From IMG/VR virus record IMGVR_UViG_3300034166_000173, positions 1-22,767 of that record: 22,767 bases of DNA; one strand, written 5' to 3'. Each line of letters opens with the position of its first letter. The stretch's first letter is position 1. Positions 11,453 through 18,190 of the stretch are shown in pieces. Origin of the DNA: a virus. Position numbers and translations under genes: made by a program. The notes below the pieces were generated by a model. That model worked only from the letters and a program-made list of their open reading frames with translations. It ran no database searches and was not told where the DNA came from.

Positions 11453-11501
11453 ACATTAGGGTTTGTCCCTAGTTGCACTATATGTTAAGTTGGCTTAATA
11501 T
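11453..11501 (+). promoter_or_regulatory. Second rightward promoter with operator and upstream element
   Basis: TTGCAC (11473-11478), 17 bases and TAATAT (11496-11501), the same hexamers and spacing as at 9013. The perfect palindrome TTAAG-TTGG-CTTAA (11485-11498) overlaps the -10 box. Upstream, ACATTAGGGTTTGTCC (11453-11468) repeats the element at the leftward promoter with one mismatch. It drives the small-gene cluster 11530-12365. Confidence 0.72.
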
Positions 11502-11529
11502 TTAATCGTTGTTTAACTAAGGGGGATTT

Positions 11530-11622
11530 ATGAAAGACTTTTTATTAGGTATGGTTGCAGGTGTGTTGGCGTTTGGCATACCTGCTATTGTTTATGTGTG
11601 GAGAACTGGGGGAATATCATGA
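11530..11622 (+). CDS. Tiny single-pass membrane protein, 30 residues
   Basis: ATG at 11530 follows an AAGGGGG site at ideal spacing. TGA overlaps the next start (ATGA, 11619-11622). The product MKDFLLGMVAGVLAFGIPAI followed by VYVWRTGG is one hydrophobic helix with charged ends, a single-pass membrane peptide. The small size limits any functional call. It may be a membrane anchor or small effector paired with the following lipoprotein. Confidence 0.62.
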   Translation: MKDFLLGMVAGVLAFGIPAIVYVWRTGGIS

Positions 11623-11870
11623 AATACGCAATCGCACTATCAACCGCATTATTAGGGGCTTGTTCATCGTTTGAGCCACCAAACGCTACATTAGAAACAG
11701 ATAAGACTGTTTTTCACATGAGTCGTAGTCAAGTTATCTTGGCTATTAATGAATGTGAATCAGCTAACACAAGACCAGTAGTCATTGAGGCTAGGCGTAA
11801 GATTAACGGGGTAACGACTACTGTACCCGTTGAAGTGACCTGCCATCCACGCTATAAAATCTTTTACTAG
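11619..11870 (+). CDS. Small lipoprotein
   Basis: From the ATG at 11619 the 83-residue product opens MKYAIALSTALLGACSS, a short lipoprotein signal with lipobox LGAC. Cleavage would be before Cys15, with Ser at +2 favouring outer-membrane sorting in Gram-negative hosts. The mature part has VFHMSRSQVILAINECESAN and PVVIEARRKINGV, and ends CHPRYKIFY. Two further cysteines could form a disulfide in the periplasm. A longer start at 11598 would bury the signal and is unlikely. Possible roles are superinfection exclusion or cell-envelope modification; neither is shown. It does not resemble Rz1, having no proline-rich tail or Rz partner. Confidence 0.72.
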   Translation: MKYAIALSTALLGACSSFEPPNATLETDKTVFHMSRSQVILAINECESANTRPVVIEARRKINGVTTTVPVEVTCHPRYKIFY

Positions 11871-11878
11871 GGGGTAAT

Positions 11879-12082
11879 ATGATTGGTACTGTAACGATTG
11901 GCGATACGCCTGTTGATGTATATGGCACAGAATGTTCTGCTGAACCTGATGTGGGCATTATGGGCAATTATGTTGAGATTGAGGACTTAGAAGTAGGTGG
12001 CATTAGCATCTATGAGATGGTCGCTAATAACCCAATCTTTGACCAAATCCAAGAAGCAATTAACGATATGGTGAACTCATGA
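11879..12082 (+). CDS. Small acidic phage protein, unknown function
   Basis: A 67-residue acidic protein with a GGGGG ribosome site. It opens MIGTVTIGDTPVDVYGTECS and has VEIEDLEVGGISIYEMVANN before a C-terminal helix. It is probably a small alpha-beta cytoplasmic fold. The pattern resembles conserved hypotheticals of proteobacterial phages, without a function. The stop overlaps the next gene start (ATGA-type, 12079-12082). Confidence 0.68.
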   Translation: MIGTVTIGDTPVDVYGTECSAEPDVGIMGNYVEIEDLEVGGISIYEMVANNPIFDQIQEAINDMVNS

Positions 12083-12165
12083 ACCCATTTGTAGCTACAA
12101 TTCTGTTCGTTTTATTAGCAGTAGCGTGTACAACTCTAGGTTACATTTTAGGGGGGTATTTATGA
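12079..12165 (+). CDS. Tiny membrane protein, 28 residues
   Basis: ATG at 12079 overlaps the previous stop, and TGA at 12163-12165 overlaps the next start (ATGA). The product MNPFVATILFVLLAVACTTL then GYILGGYL is one hydrophobic helix, perhaps with a lipobox-like AVAC. It could be a membrane anchor or a minimal lipoprotein signal. Overlaps on both sides support it as a gene, but it is very short. Confidence 0.5.
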   Translation: MNPFVATILFVLLAVACTTLGYILGGYL

Positions 12166-12365
12166 ATGTCCCATACAACAACGGCAAAGTAAGCATTGGT
12201 AAGTATTATGTGCCACCTAAGTATGTTGAAAAAGACACCGATATGCTAGAGCTTCAGTCTTATTTAATCTATGACCCAGCCCGTCTTAATAGGGCGTACT
12301 GGACTGAAAAAGGTCTGTTACTACTAGGACTCTTTATTGTCTTGGTTATATTCCTCAAGAGCTAG
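12162..12365 (+). CDS. Small tail-anchored membrane protein
   Basis: A 67-residue protein from the ATG at 12162, with AGGGGGG upstream; a longer start at 12126 lies inside the preceding gene. The N-terminal 48 residues are polar (MNVPYNNGKVSIGKYYVPPK), and the last 17 (LLLLGLFIVLVIFLKS) form a membrane helix. It is probably inserted tail-first into the inner membrane. Function is unknown. Its end overlaps the convergent endolysin gene by 42 bases. Confidence 0.7.
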   Translation: MNVPYNNGKVSIGKYYVPPKYVEKDTDMLELQSYLIYDPARLNRAYWTEKGLLLLGLFIVLVIFLKS

Positions 12366-12866
12366 TTTTCTAGCATCCTCAACCCGATTAAGCCAGCCTT
12401 TAATAAAGCGAGCTTGGTCGGGTTTTCTTGCCACTATGCCTTGATAGAAGTCTGCCCTAGCGTCTGAAAACTTTGCAATAAGGTCTTTAGGGTTTGCATC
12501 ATTAATAACTGCCATAGTCTTAGGCCCGATAACTCCATCAGCCACGCATCCGATTGCCTGTTGTAGCGTCTTAACGCTTCTGCCTGTGCCTGCATTAACG
12601 GCAAAATCGAATACCACATAATCTAAGCCTTTCGGTAGGACTTCACAATAAGCAGGATTCCAATACTTCATTTTATACATTGAGCCGACTTTTTCGGGGG
12701 TCAAGGCTCGCATATCCGCTTCGGATACAGGATGCCCCACAAATTCTTCCCAAACACGCTTAGTAACGCCTAGGTTCGTCATACCGCCTGAGTCTAGGGG
12801 GTCATTAACAAAACCGCCCTCGTGCTTTAGGATGCGTTTTAAGGATTTCTCAAACTCGCCTGTCAT
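12324..12866 (-). CDS. GH108-type endolysin (N-acetylmuramidase)
   Basis: A 180-residue lysozyme-like enzyme that cuts the glycan backbone of peptidoglycan. The catalytic HEGGFVNDPLDSGGMTNLGV begins at about residue 15; Glu16 is the expected acid. This is the hallmark of the GH108 (zliS) family. The C-terminal half has LQQAIGCVADGVIGPKTMAV, a peptidoglycan-binding-like helix set. There is no signal peptide, so export through the holin is expected. It overlaps the holin gene by ATGA (12863-12866), and its 3' end overlaps the convergent gene at 12365. Confidence 0.92.
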   Translation of the reverse strand: MTGEFEKSLKRILKHEGGFVNDPLDSGGMTNLGVTKRVWEEFVGHPVSEADMRALTPEKVGSMYKMKYWNPAYCEVLPKGLDYVVFDFAVNAGTGRSVKTLQQAIGCVADGVIGPKTMAVINDANPKDLIAKFSDARADFYQGIVARKPDQARFIKGWLNRVEDARKLALEEYNQDNKES

Positions 12867-13258
12867 TTCTTACGCATCTCCATAATTTTTTCTAGCGAGC
12901 GACCACCAAAATAGAATGACATGATTAGCATACCCCATTGACCTAATAGCTCAACATAGTTGTTATTGACTTCAATATCGGCAGCAGATAGCCCCGCAAA
13001 CGAGGTATAAACTAACAAAATAAAAATAAGGGTCATTGGGCGAATATTCTTAGATAACCAAGAATCGGAAGCCATATCTGCTTGTTGGCGTTTGGTTAGT
13101 TCTTGGGCTTCAATATTGTCAGCATTGAGTTCAGCCAATCTGCCCTCTTGTTGCATCTGTAAGAGTTCTTTTTGAGCCTTAGCCTTAGCTTCAGGGTCAG
13201 GAATAAACTTGTCTAGGACTTTCATTCCAACATCAAATAGTGCCATCAAAGGTATCAT
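12863..13258 (-). CDS. Holin of the 3TM/GTA type
   Basis: A 131-residue membrane protein. The N-terminal 70 residues are charged and helical (KAQKELLQMQQEGRLAELNA); this arrangement matches Holin_3TM-type proteins (GTA-holin family). Hydrophobic segments are at about 73-92 (MTLIFILLVYTSFAGLSA) and 102-118 (GQWGMLIMSFYFGG). It should oligomerise in the inner membrane and release the endolysin at a set time. It overlaps the endolysin downstream and the coiled-coil protein upstream (ATGA on both sides), forming a tight lysis cassette. Confidence 0.85.
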   Translation of the reverse strand: MIPLMALFDVGMKVLDKFIPDPEAKAKAQKELLQMQQEGRLAELNADNIEAQELTKRQQADMASDSWLSKNIRPMTLIFILLVYTSFAGLSAADIEVNNNYVELLGQWGMLIMSFYFGGRSLEKIMEMRKK

Positions 13259-13689
13259 TTACCACCCCATACTAAAAAATAAGCTATCCAAGTTGCAACC
13301 ACAAAACACCAAAATTGTGCCGTTCTAGCCTTGTTTAAATCTTTGTTAAATTCTTTTTGAAACTCTTTCTCTTGCTTCTCTAGCTTGGCTTTCAAGGCTT
13401 CTACTTCTGCCCATCGTTTGCCATACTTTCTTAAAAAATCTGCTCTAATCTGTGCTTCTTCTCGTCTAACTCGTTCTTCGTGTTCCCATTGCATCAATAC
13501 CCGTTTTAGGAATAACTCTTTGCGGACTTCGTTTTCTCGTAACTCTCTGCGTCTATCTATATTTCGTTGTACTGCAACATCGGTGGCTTCTTTTTGAACA
13601 TTCTCAATACTTTTAGAAAGTTCTTTAGCCGATTGACGACTTATATCAAGGTTACTGGTTAGGGTTTTAATCCCTTCGTGAAGTTCCAT
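13255..13689 (-). CDS. Coiled-coil, C-terminally anchored membrane protein
   Basis: From the ATG at 13689 the product has 144 residues. Residues 20-120 are a highly charged helix with heptad-like spacing (SKSIENVQKEATDVAVQRNI, then RRREL and LEKQEKEFQKEFNKD). Residues 126-141 (FWCFVVATWIAYFLVW) are a single membrane helix. An ATG at 13716 is in frame but overlaps the upstream gene and has no ribosome site. It is not a canonical Rz (those have an N-terminal anchor) but occupies a lysis-cassette position. I infer a lysis or envelope role; a packaging or virion role is possible. Confidence 0.7.
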   Translation of the reverse strand: MELHEGIKTLTSNLDISRQSAKELSKSIENVQKEATDVAVQRNIDRRRELRENEVRKELFLKRVLMQWEHEERVRREEAQIRADFLRKYGKRWAEVEALKAKLEKQEKEFQKEFNKDLNKARTAQFWCFVVATWIAYFLVWGGK

Positions 13690-13693
13690 AGTT

Positions 13694-13861
13694 TCATTTT
13701 GGCAAAGACCACCCATGAGTTGTTAGGTAGGCATAGCCTAAACCAGCTACAAAGACATAAAACAATGTTCGTATAGAGAACCAACCAAACTGCGTTACTT
13801 TCTCGTTTAACCACTCTTTAATGGCTTCTTTGACGATTTCTTTTTCAATTTCGTTAGGCAT
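13694..13861 (-). CDS. Small membrane protein, 55 residues
   Basis: The ATG at 13861 has AGGAAG four bases upstream, so the longer frame to 14011 is not needed. The product has an amphipathic, acidic-basic helix (MPNEIEKEIVKEAIKEWLNE) and then a membrane segment (IRTLFYVFVAGLGYAYLTT). It ends four bases before the coiled-coil gene. With the holin it may form part of the lysis apparatus, for example as an antiholin or second holin. That is inferred from position and topology only. Confidence 0.65.
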   Translation of the reverse strand: MPNEIEKEIVKEAIKEWLNEKVTQFGWFSIRTLFYVFVAGLGYAYLTTHGWSLPK

Positions 13862-14021
13862 TTTTCTTCCTAACTGTAGTCTTTTTAATAGCAGGTTTAC
13901 GCTTAACCGCAGGTTTTTTGGGCGTGGCTTTAACTTCACCTTCCCAAGAATTAAGCACAGTAAGCCAATGCACCTTTTTGGTGTAGCCCATCTTATCGAA
14001 CATCCAATCAATTAGGAACAT
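13854..14021 (-). CDS. Small basic protein, 55 residues, unknown function
   Basis: Read directly. ATG at 14021 has GAGGTGCAAA before it, a good ribosome site. TAA ends the frame at 13854, overlapping the next start by 8 bases. The product opens MFLIDWMFDKMGYTKKVHWL and ends in a lysine/alanine/proline tail (ATPKKPAVKRKP). The hydrophobic amphipathic opening plus basic tail suggests membrane-peripheral or nucleic-acid contact. No family is recognised. Confidence 0.6.
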   Translation of the reverse strand: MFLIDWMFDKMGYTKKVHWLTVLNSWEGEVKATPKKPAVKRKPAIKKTTVRKKNA

Positions 14022-14499
14022 TTTGCACCTCTACAGGGTTGTTGGGCCAAGTAACAGTTAATTGTGCCAATTCATCAACATTTGTGCAAGCATTAACCGC
14101 AGTAATAGCGTTCTCACAAGTAGTCCGTATTGATGCTCTCCATGTGTTCCAATCGCTTGGGATTGGTGTAGACGTTTCTACTGACTTTACGACCATCCAA
14201 TCAGTTGGCAATAGCATGGTGTATGCGGTGGTTCTTAGCTGACTAACCGCATTGGTTTTGCAAGTATCTAAGTCTTTAGGATTGTTTATGTAAGTTAGTG
14301 TTGCACCATTTAGTTCTTGGCTAACCCAATAATATTGTTGATTGGCGGGGCTGTTAGTCGCTATGACTTCTTCTAAACCAATCTCAGCCTTTTCTTGTGG
14401 GGTAGATAGGTTTAACCAATTCTGTGGGTACTGAATTTCGTTAATCTCAAAGGCTGTGCCTTCTTGAATATAAGTGTTTGTGGTGGTTGAATAGAACAT
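14008..14499 (-). CDS. Tail fibre assembly-like protein
   Basis: A 163-residue protein. The N-terminal half is beta-type (MFYSTTTNTYIQEGTAFEIN). The C-terminal half is helical with the pattern LLPTDWMVVKSVETSTPIPS, then DWNTWRASIRTTCENAI. The TDWMVVR-E-IP-W-YR-R pattern is common at the ends of fibre assembly chaperones (Tfa, DUF4376-like) in proteobacterial phages. It would help fold or attach the fibre encoded upstream at 15036-17462. An HNH gene separates them. The ATG has AGGAAATATT upstream. Confidence 0.6.
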   Translation of the reverse strand: MFYSTTTNTYIQEGTAFEINEIQYPQNWLNLSTPQEKAEIGLEEVIATNSPANQQYYWVSQELNGATLTYINNPKDLDTCKTNAVSQLRTTAYTMLLPTDWMVVKSVETSTPIPSDWNTWRASIRTTCENAITAVNACTNVDELAQLTVTWPNNPVEVQNVPN

Positions 14500-14507
14500 A
14501 ATATTTC

Positions 14508-15029
14508 CTATCGTGCGTTAGCGTTTAAGTATTGTTTTGCTTTTTCAAGCAAGTCTTGGTTATCTTTTAGCAATCCAATAGCTCTGTTACAAGCATCACA
14601 AAGAAGCCCACGAACCTTGCCTGTTTTATGGCAATGGTCAATGTTTAATCTTGTTTTATGCTGATTTTTTGGTGGTTCATTACTGCAAATAGCACACACA
14701 CCATTTTGATTAAAAAGCATTTCTTCATATTCTTTAAATCCCAAACCATATGACCTTTTCATGTGTAATTCTAAGTCATACTCTTTAGTTTGACTGCGAC
14801 CATGTTTCCAATTTGGAGATAATTCACCTTTAGGATATTGTTGGCATCCGCAAGATTTTGTTGTACCTCGTGATACAGCATAATAAGCCACGACCTTTGA
14901 CTCTCCGCAATCACATTGAGCAATGTATTTATAAGAGCCATTGGCAGTTTTAGCATTTAACTGCGTAACAAGAGTAAGCATCCCATATCGGTTGCCTGAC
15001 TTGTCTGAGTGAAATCTTCCTTGTGGCAT
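14508..15029 (-). CDS. Endonuclease VII-like HNH homing nuclease
   Basis: A 173-residue free-standing nuclease. The N-terminal part carries a zinc-ribbon-like module (CDCGESK at about 39-45, then GTTKSCGC at 55-62), typical of phage HNH mobile nucleases. The C-terminal part is endonuclease VII-like: C112xxC115, NIDHCHKTGKVRGLLCDACN (129-148) with the DHCH catalytic core, and a helix RAIGLLKDN. T4 endonuclease VII resolves branched DNA; the added DNA-binding front and its position between a fibre and its chaperone point to a homing-type selfish gene. Start ATG 15029 has AGGT. No frame damage is seen. Confidence 0.85.
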   Translation of the reverse strand: MPQGRFHSDKSGNRYGMLTLVTQLNAKTANGSYKYIAQCDCGESKVVAYYAVSRGTTKSCGCQQYPKGELSPNWKHGRSQTKEYDLELHMKRSYGLGFKEYEEMLFNQNGVCAICSNEPPKNQHKTRLNIDHCHKTGKVRGLLCDACNRAIGLLKDNQDLLEKAKQYLNANAR

Positions 15030-15035
15030 ATTTAC

Positions 15036-17462
15036 CTAGCGGGCGTTGGAAAATTTCAGGGGCGTTTCAGCAAATGCCATGTAGATGTATGTGCCACCAG
15101 AAGCGTTACAAGAAACATTTGAATCCCTAAACTTAAAACCATTTGACAGTAAATCAACAAAATTAGGGATGCCTGTATCTTCTGCGTCAGAAAGATTAGC
15201 AAATAATCGTTTATTAGATACATTGAAAGTATCTCTTGATGTGTCAACTATTGCCCAATTTTGCGTTGCATCTGTTCTTTTAATCATTAACCATCTAGGT
15301 CTAAATCCAATAAATATAAACGGCCCATCCGTAGAACCATTCCCTGTGTATGAGCCAAATGCAGAGTATCCAGCGATAGGTGCAAAGCAGTAGGCTACGA
15401 TAGCAACAGTACCATTAGTGTCTGGGTCACTACCAACACTAAATACAGTTGAAGTTGGTGAAGTACTATTCCACCACGCCAAGCCAGTTGTTTTAGCGTT
15501 GGTAGAGTTAAGCATCAAATACTCGGTATTGGCTATGCCTATATGCCAAACGGGCCAGTTGCTTCCCGCTGTTGGTCGCCTTTTTACAATTACCATACTA
15601 GGTGCAACACCTAATCCATGCCCTACTGTCGCATTACTTCCTGTGCCTGTATAAGTAACAATACTAAATCCAGCAGTTGTATTAGCACTTACTGTAGATG
15701 TAATAGAACCTGCTGTGTTGGTTGAGCCTGAGCCGTTAGCTTTCCAGTTCCAACCTACATAAGCATCTCCTGATAAATTAACGCCATCAACATTTGATGT
15801 TCCTTCAACAGTAAAACCATTTGATGTAAATGCAGTTATAGTCCCTGATACTTCAGAAGATGTTTCTGCATCAGTTGTGTTACTTTTAAGTGTTTTTGAT
15901 GCTCCTCTAACAGCATCAACAAGTCTGTGATTTGTAGCTTGCGACCTATCTTTTAGCCATACCCAATCAGGCTGAAAACTTAACCCTGTAAGTGTTCTAG
16001 GATTAGCATTATTACCAGTCCATAAGTTAATATCAAAATACTTATTCGCTGTTGTAGATGCAGTAGCACCAATCGTAGGAGTAGGTAAGTTAAATGTGTT
16101 TAGTGCTACAAAGCCTGTTGGTGGGGTGTAGGTGAATGGTCTTTGACCATGATTTATCCATCCTGACATATTGCCTGAGTTAGCACCATTCTGAATCCAA
16201 ACCATTACAGATTGACCAACAAATGAACTTACAGAAATAGCACCTTGGCTTGTGTTGTTCTTGTAAAAGGTAACTGTTGGAGTAGCTGCATCCATATCTA
16301 ATGCAACACCGATAATGTCATTATCAGTCCAAGTTGCGCCATAAGATGTTTCAGTAGCTCCACTATTTAAAGTTCCAAGACCTTTGTTTCCGTTAGGCTG
16401 ATAGTAAACACCATAAACTGATGCTCTAGCAGCTACTGTGACTAAACCAAATAAAGGTACTGCTGATGCAGCATTGGAAGTATTAGACATTTCCCAATAA
16501 TACTTACCGCTTGATACCGCAATCGTGCCAAAAGCATTTCTACCACCTGTGCCATAATTTAAGTTTGCATTTGATAAGGTAAGTGAAGTTTGACCACTAG
16601 CAAAATAATCACCAGCAGCAACAGGGTTTAATGTAGCAAAGTTAGCAGCAGTCGCACTTGTCAATGTCGGCACATCTGTCATGCTGTCATAAGTAGAGCC
16701 TGATGTAATGCTGATATTGTTTGTAGTCCAATAGTTTGCGTTACCTGAGAAGTCTTTTCCTAGTCCAGCATTAGATGATGTAGTCAGAGCAGAGTTATCG
16801 GTAAATGGTAAATAGAATCCATTAGTGCCGTATGTTCCTGTGTATTTCTTAGGAATCCATACACCTGTGGTTGAGGATGTTTCACCGAATGAGGATGGGG
16901 TTAGGGCTTGACCATCAATGAAGTTGACTTCGGCTAGGTAGCCATCCCAATAATTTGCTCCACCACCCGATGGTGTACGACCAATGTTGTGAACAGCAGC
17001 AGCGTTCCATTCTGTAAGAGTGTTTTGTGCTGGATAAGTAGCAGTACTAAATGAATTTATTTGCTGACCATTTACATACCATTTTAGTCTATTAGACGAT
17101 GTAACTTGTGTTGTATCTGCAACAATAACCATGTGATACCAAGCGGATGGGTCACGAAATACTTGAGTTGGGACTAAATAATAAACAGTAGTACCGCCAG
17201 AATCAGATTGATACCATTCTATAACACCATTGCTGGCTGTATAGTACAACTGCATTCTTGGATTAGTAGTTGTTGGAACTCCTAAAATATAACCAGTAGA
17301 ACTTCCTAGTTTCATCCAAAAACTCATTGTCCAAGTAGTTTGGCTACCAGCACTAGCTGGAGTTCTGTTTAGATAAGCAGAAGCACTAGACCGAAAGCGT
17401 AGGGAGTTGGTTAGGTTATAACCACTTGGCCCGTTAGCAGTAAAGACTACAGGTAGGGTCAT
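15036..17462 (-). CDS. Large tail fibre or adhesin: LamG, SPRY-like and repeat domains
   Basis: An 808-residue, Ser/Thr/Asn/Gly-rich virion protein. Residues about 15-200 are a LamG/concanavalin-like lectin domain (TWTMSFWMKLGSSTGYILG, WYHMVIVAD, YWDGYLAEVNFIDG). Residues about 300-450 look SPRY-like (KYYWEM, IIGVALDMDAATPTVTFYKN). The remainder holds three related modules marked by a P..VW/VIVK/LMIKR motif at about 497, 620 and 721 (SFQPDWVWLKDRS, VAPSMVIVKRRP, FRPRWLMIKRT), DUF7483-like by memory. Such proteins bind host glycans. It has GGGGG before the ATG and overlaps the upstream gene (ATGA). It is likely the receptor-binding protein. Confidence 0.8.
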   Translation of the reverse strand: MTLPVVFTANGPSGYNLTNSLRFRSSASAYLNRTPASAGSQTTWTMSFWMKLGSSTGYILGVPTTTNPRMQLYYTASNGVIEWYQSDSGGTTVYYLVPTQVFRDPSAWYHMVIVADTTQVTSSNRLKWYVNGQQINSFSTATYPAQNTLTEWNAAAVHNIGRTPSGGGANYWDGYLAEVNFIDGQALTPSSFGETSSTTGVWIPKKYTGTYGTNGFYLPFTDNSALTTSSNAGLGKDFSGNANYWTTNNISITSGSTYDSMTDVPTLTSATAANFATLNPVAAGDYFASGQTSLTLSNANLNYGTGGRNAFGTIAVSSGKYYWEMSNTSNAASAVPLFGLVTVAARASVYGVYYQPNGNKGLGTLNSGATETSYGATWTDNDIIGVALDMDAATPTVTFYKNNTSQGAISVSSFVGQSVMVWIQNGANSGNMSGWINHGQRPFTYTPPTGFVALNTFNLPTPTIGATASTTANKYFDINLWTGNNANPRTLTGLSFQPDWVWLKDRSQATNHRLVDAVRGASKTLKSNTTDAETSSEVSGTITAFTSNGFTVEGTSNVDGVNLSGDAYVGWNWKANGSGSTNTAGSITSTVSANTTAGFSIVTYTGTGSNATVGHGLGVAPSMVIVKRRPTAGSNWPVWHIGIANTEYLMLNSTNAKTTGLAWWNSTSPTSTVFSVGSDPDTNGTVAIVAYCFAPIAGYSAFGSYTGNGSTDGPFIFIGFRPRWLMIKRTDATQNWAIVDTSRDTFNVSNKRLFANLSDAEDTGIPNFVDLLSNGFKFRDSNVSCNASGGTYIYMAFAETPLKFSNAR

Positions 17463-18190
17463 GCAACCCCCAAACTTCTACCTTGCTCGTATAGGTTTGT
17501 ACCATCAGAGCGGAATACAAAATAATCTTTAGCACTAGCACCTGTTGATAAGGTGGGCGCAGTTCCACCCGCCCACTTAAATACTGCGTTCCAAGTTAAG
17601 GTATTTGACCCTGCGTTTTGGATAACGGCTAGACCATAATAAGCCCCGTTTACAAGTCCTGTAGGTGCGCCCATTGTTCTGTTATTTGATACAAAGGTAA
17701 AGGTAGCGACTTGGGCAGTATTAGCCGCCCATGCAATCGTAGCGGCATCGGTTAAAGCTACATTACCAAAGTATTGTTGAGCAGTAAAGTTTGTAGCGGT
17801 TGCGGGGGCTACATACTCTGTACCTGCGGTGGCTACAGCAACAACGCCTGAAGTACCTTTTAAGACCCCTGTTAAGGATGTAGCAAGGGTTGTTGTACCT
17901 GTAACTGTTAAGGTTGTAAATGAACCTGTACCGCCACTAACTAAAGCGTCTGCATAAGCCTTAGTAACTGCATCGGTTGATAAAGTAGGGGTAGCTAAGT
18001 TAACAATTTTGTTACTATTTAAATTTAAGTTACCTATCATTGCGGTTTGACCATCTGCCGCAACAGAGTCAGTCAAAGCAGAAGCTATATCACTAAGTGT
18101 GTTATTAGCCCATGTACTTGCAATGGTTGTGCCTGTAACTACGGGATTACCCGCAGGTAGGGAATATGTGCCTGACCCGTTTCTACTCAT
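17459..18190 (-). CDS. Phage tail fibre/structural protein
   Basis: A 243-residue protein whose opening MSRNGSGTYSLPAGNPVVTG, followed by TIASTWANNTLSDIASALTD and NLNLNSNKIVNLA, is typical of podovirus fibre or tail-appendage N-termini. The middle has repeated low-complexity Thr/Gly/Val segments (TLTVTGTTTLATSLTG), a beta-helix or shaft-like region. The end (YYGLAVIQNAGSNTLTW, FVFRSDGTNLYEQGRS) is a common C-terminal beta domain. It may be the virion-attached partner of the 808-residue fibre, with which it overlaps. AGGAAG lies before the ATG. The stop of the upstream gene (18183) overlaps its start by 8 bases. Confidence 0.78.
   Translation of the reverse strand: MSRNGSGTYSLPAGNPVVTGTTIASTWANNTLSDIASALTDSVAADGQTAMIGNLNLNSNKIVNLATPTLSTDAVTKAYADALVSGGTGSFTTLTVTGTTTLATSLTGVLKGTSGVVAVATAGTEYVAPATATNFTAQQYFGNVALTDAATIAWAANTAQVATFTFVSNNRTMGAPTGLVNGAYYGLAVIQNAGSNTLTWNAVFKWAGGTAPTLSTGASAKDYFVFRSDGTNLYEQGRSLGVA

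Noticed and set aside
11619-11870. Rz1-type outer-membrane spanin
   Set aside because: It has a lipobox but no proline-rich mature region and no embedded or adjacent Rz gene, and it is on the opposite strand to the lysis cassette.
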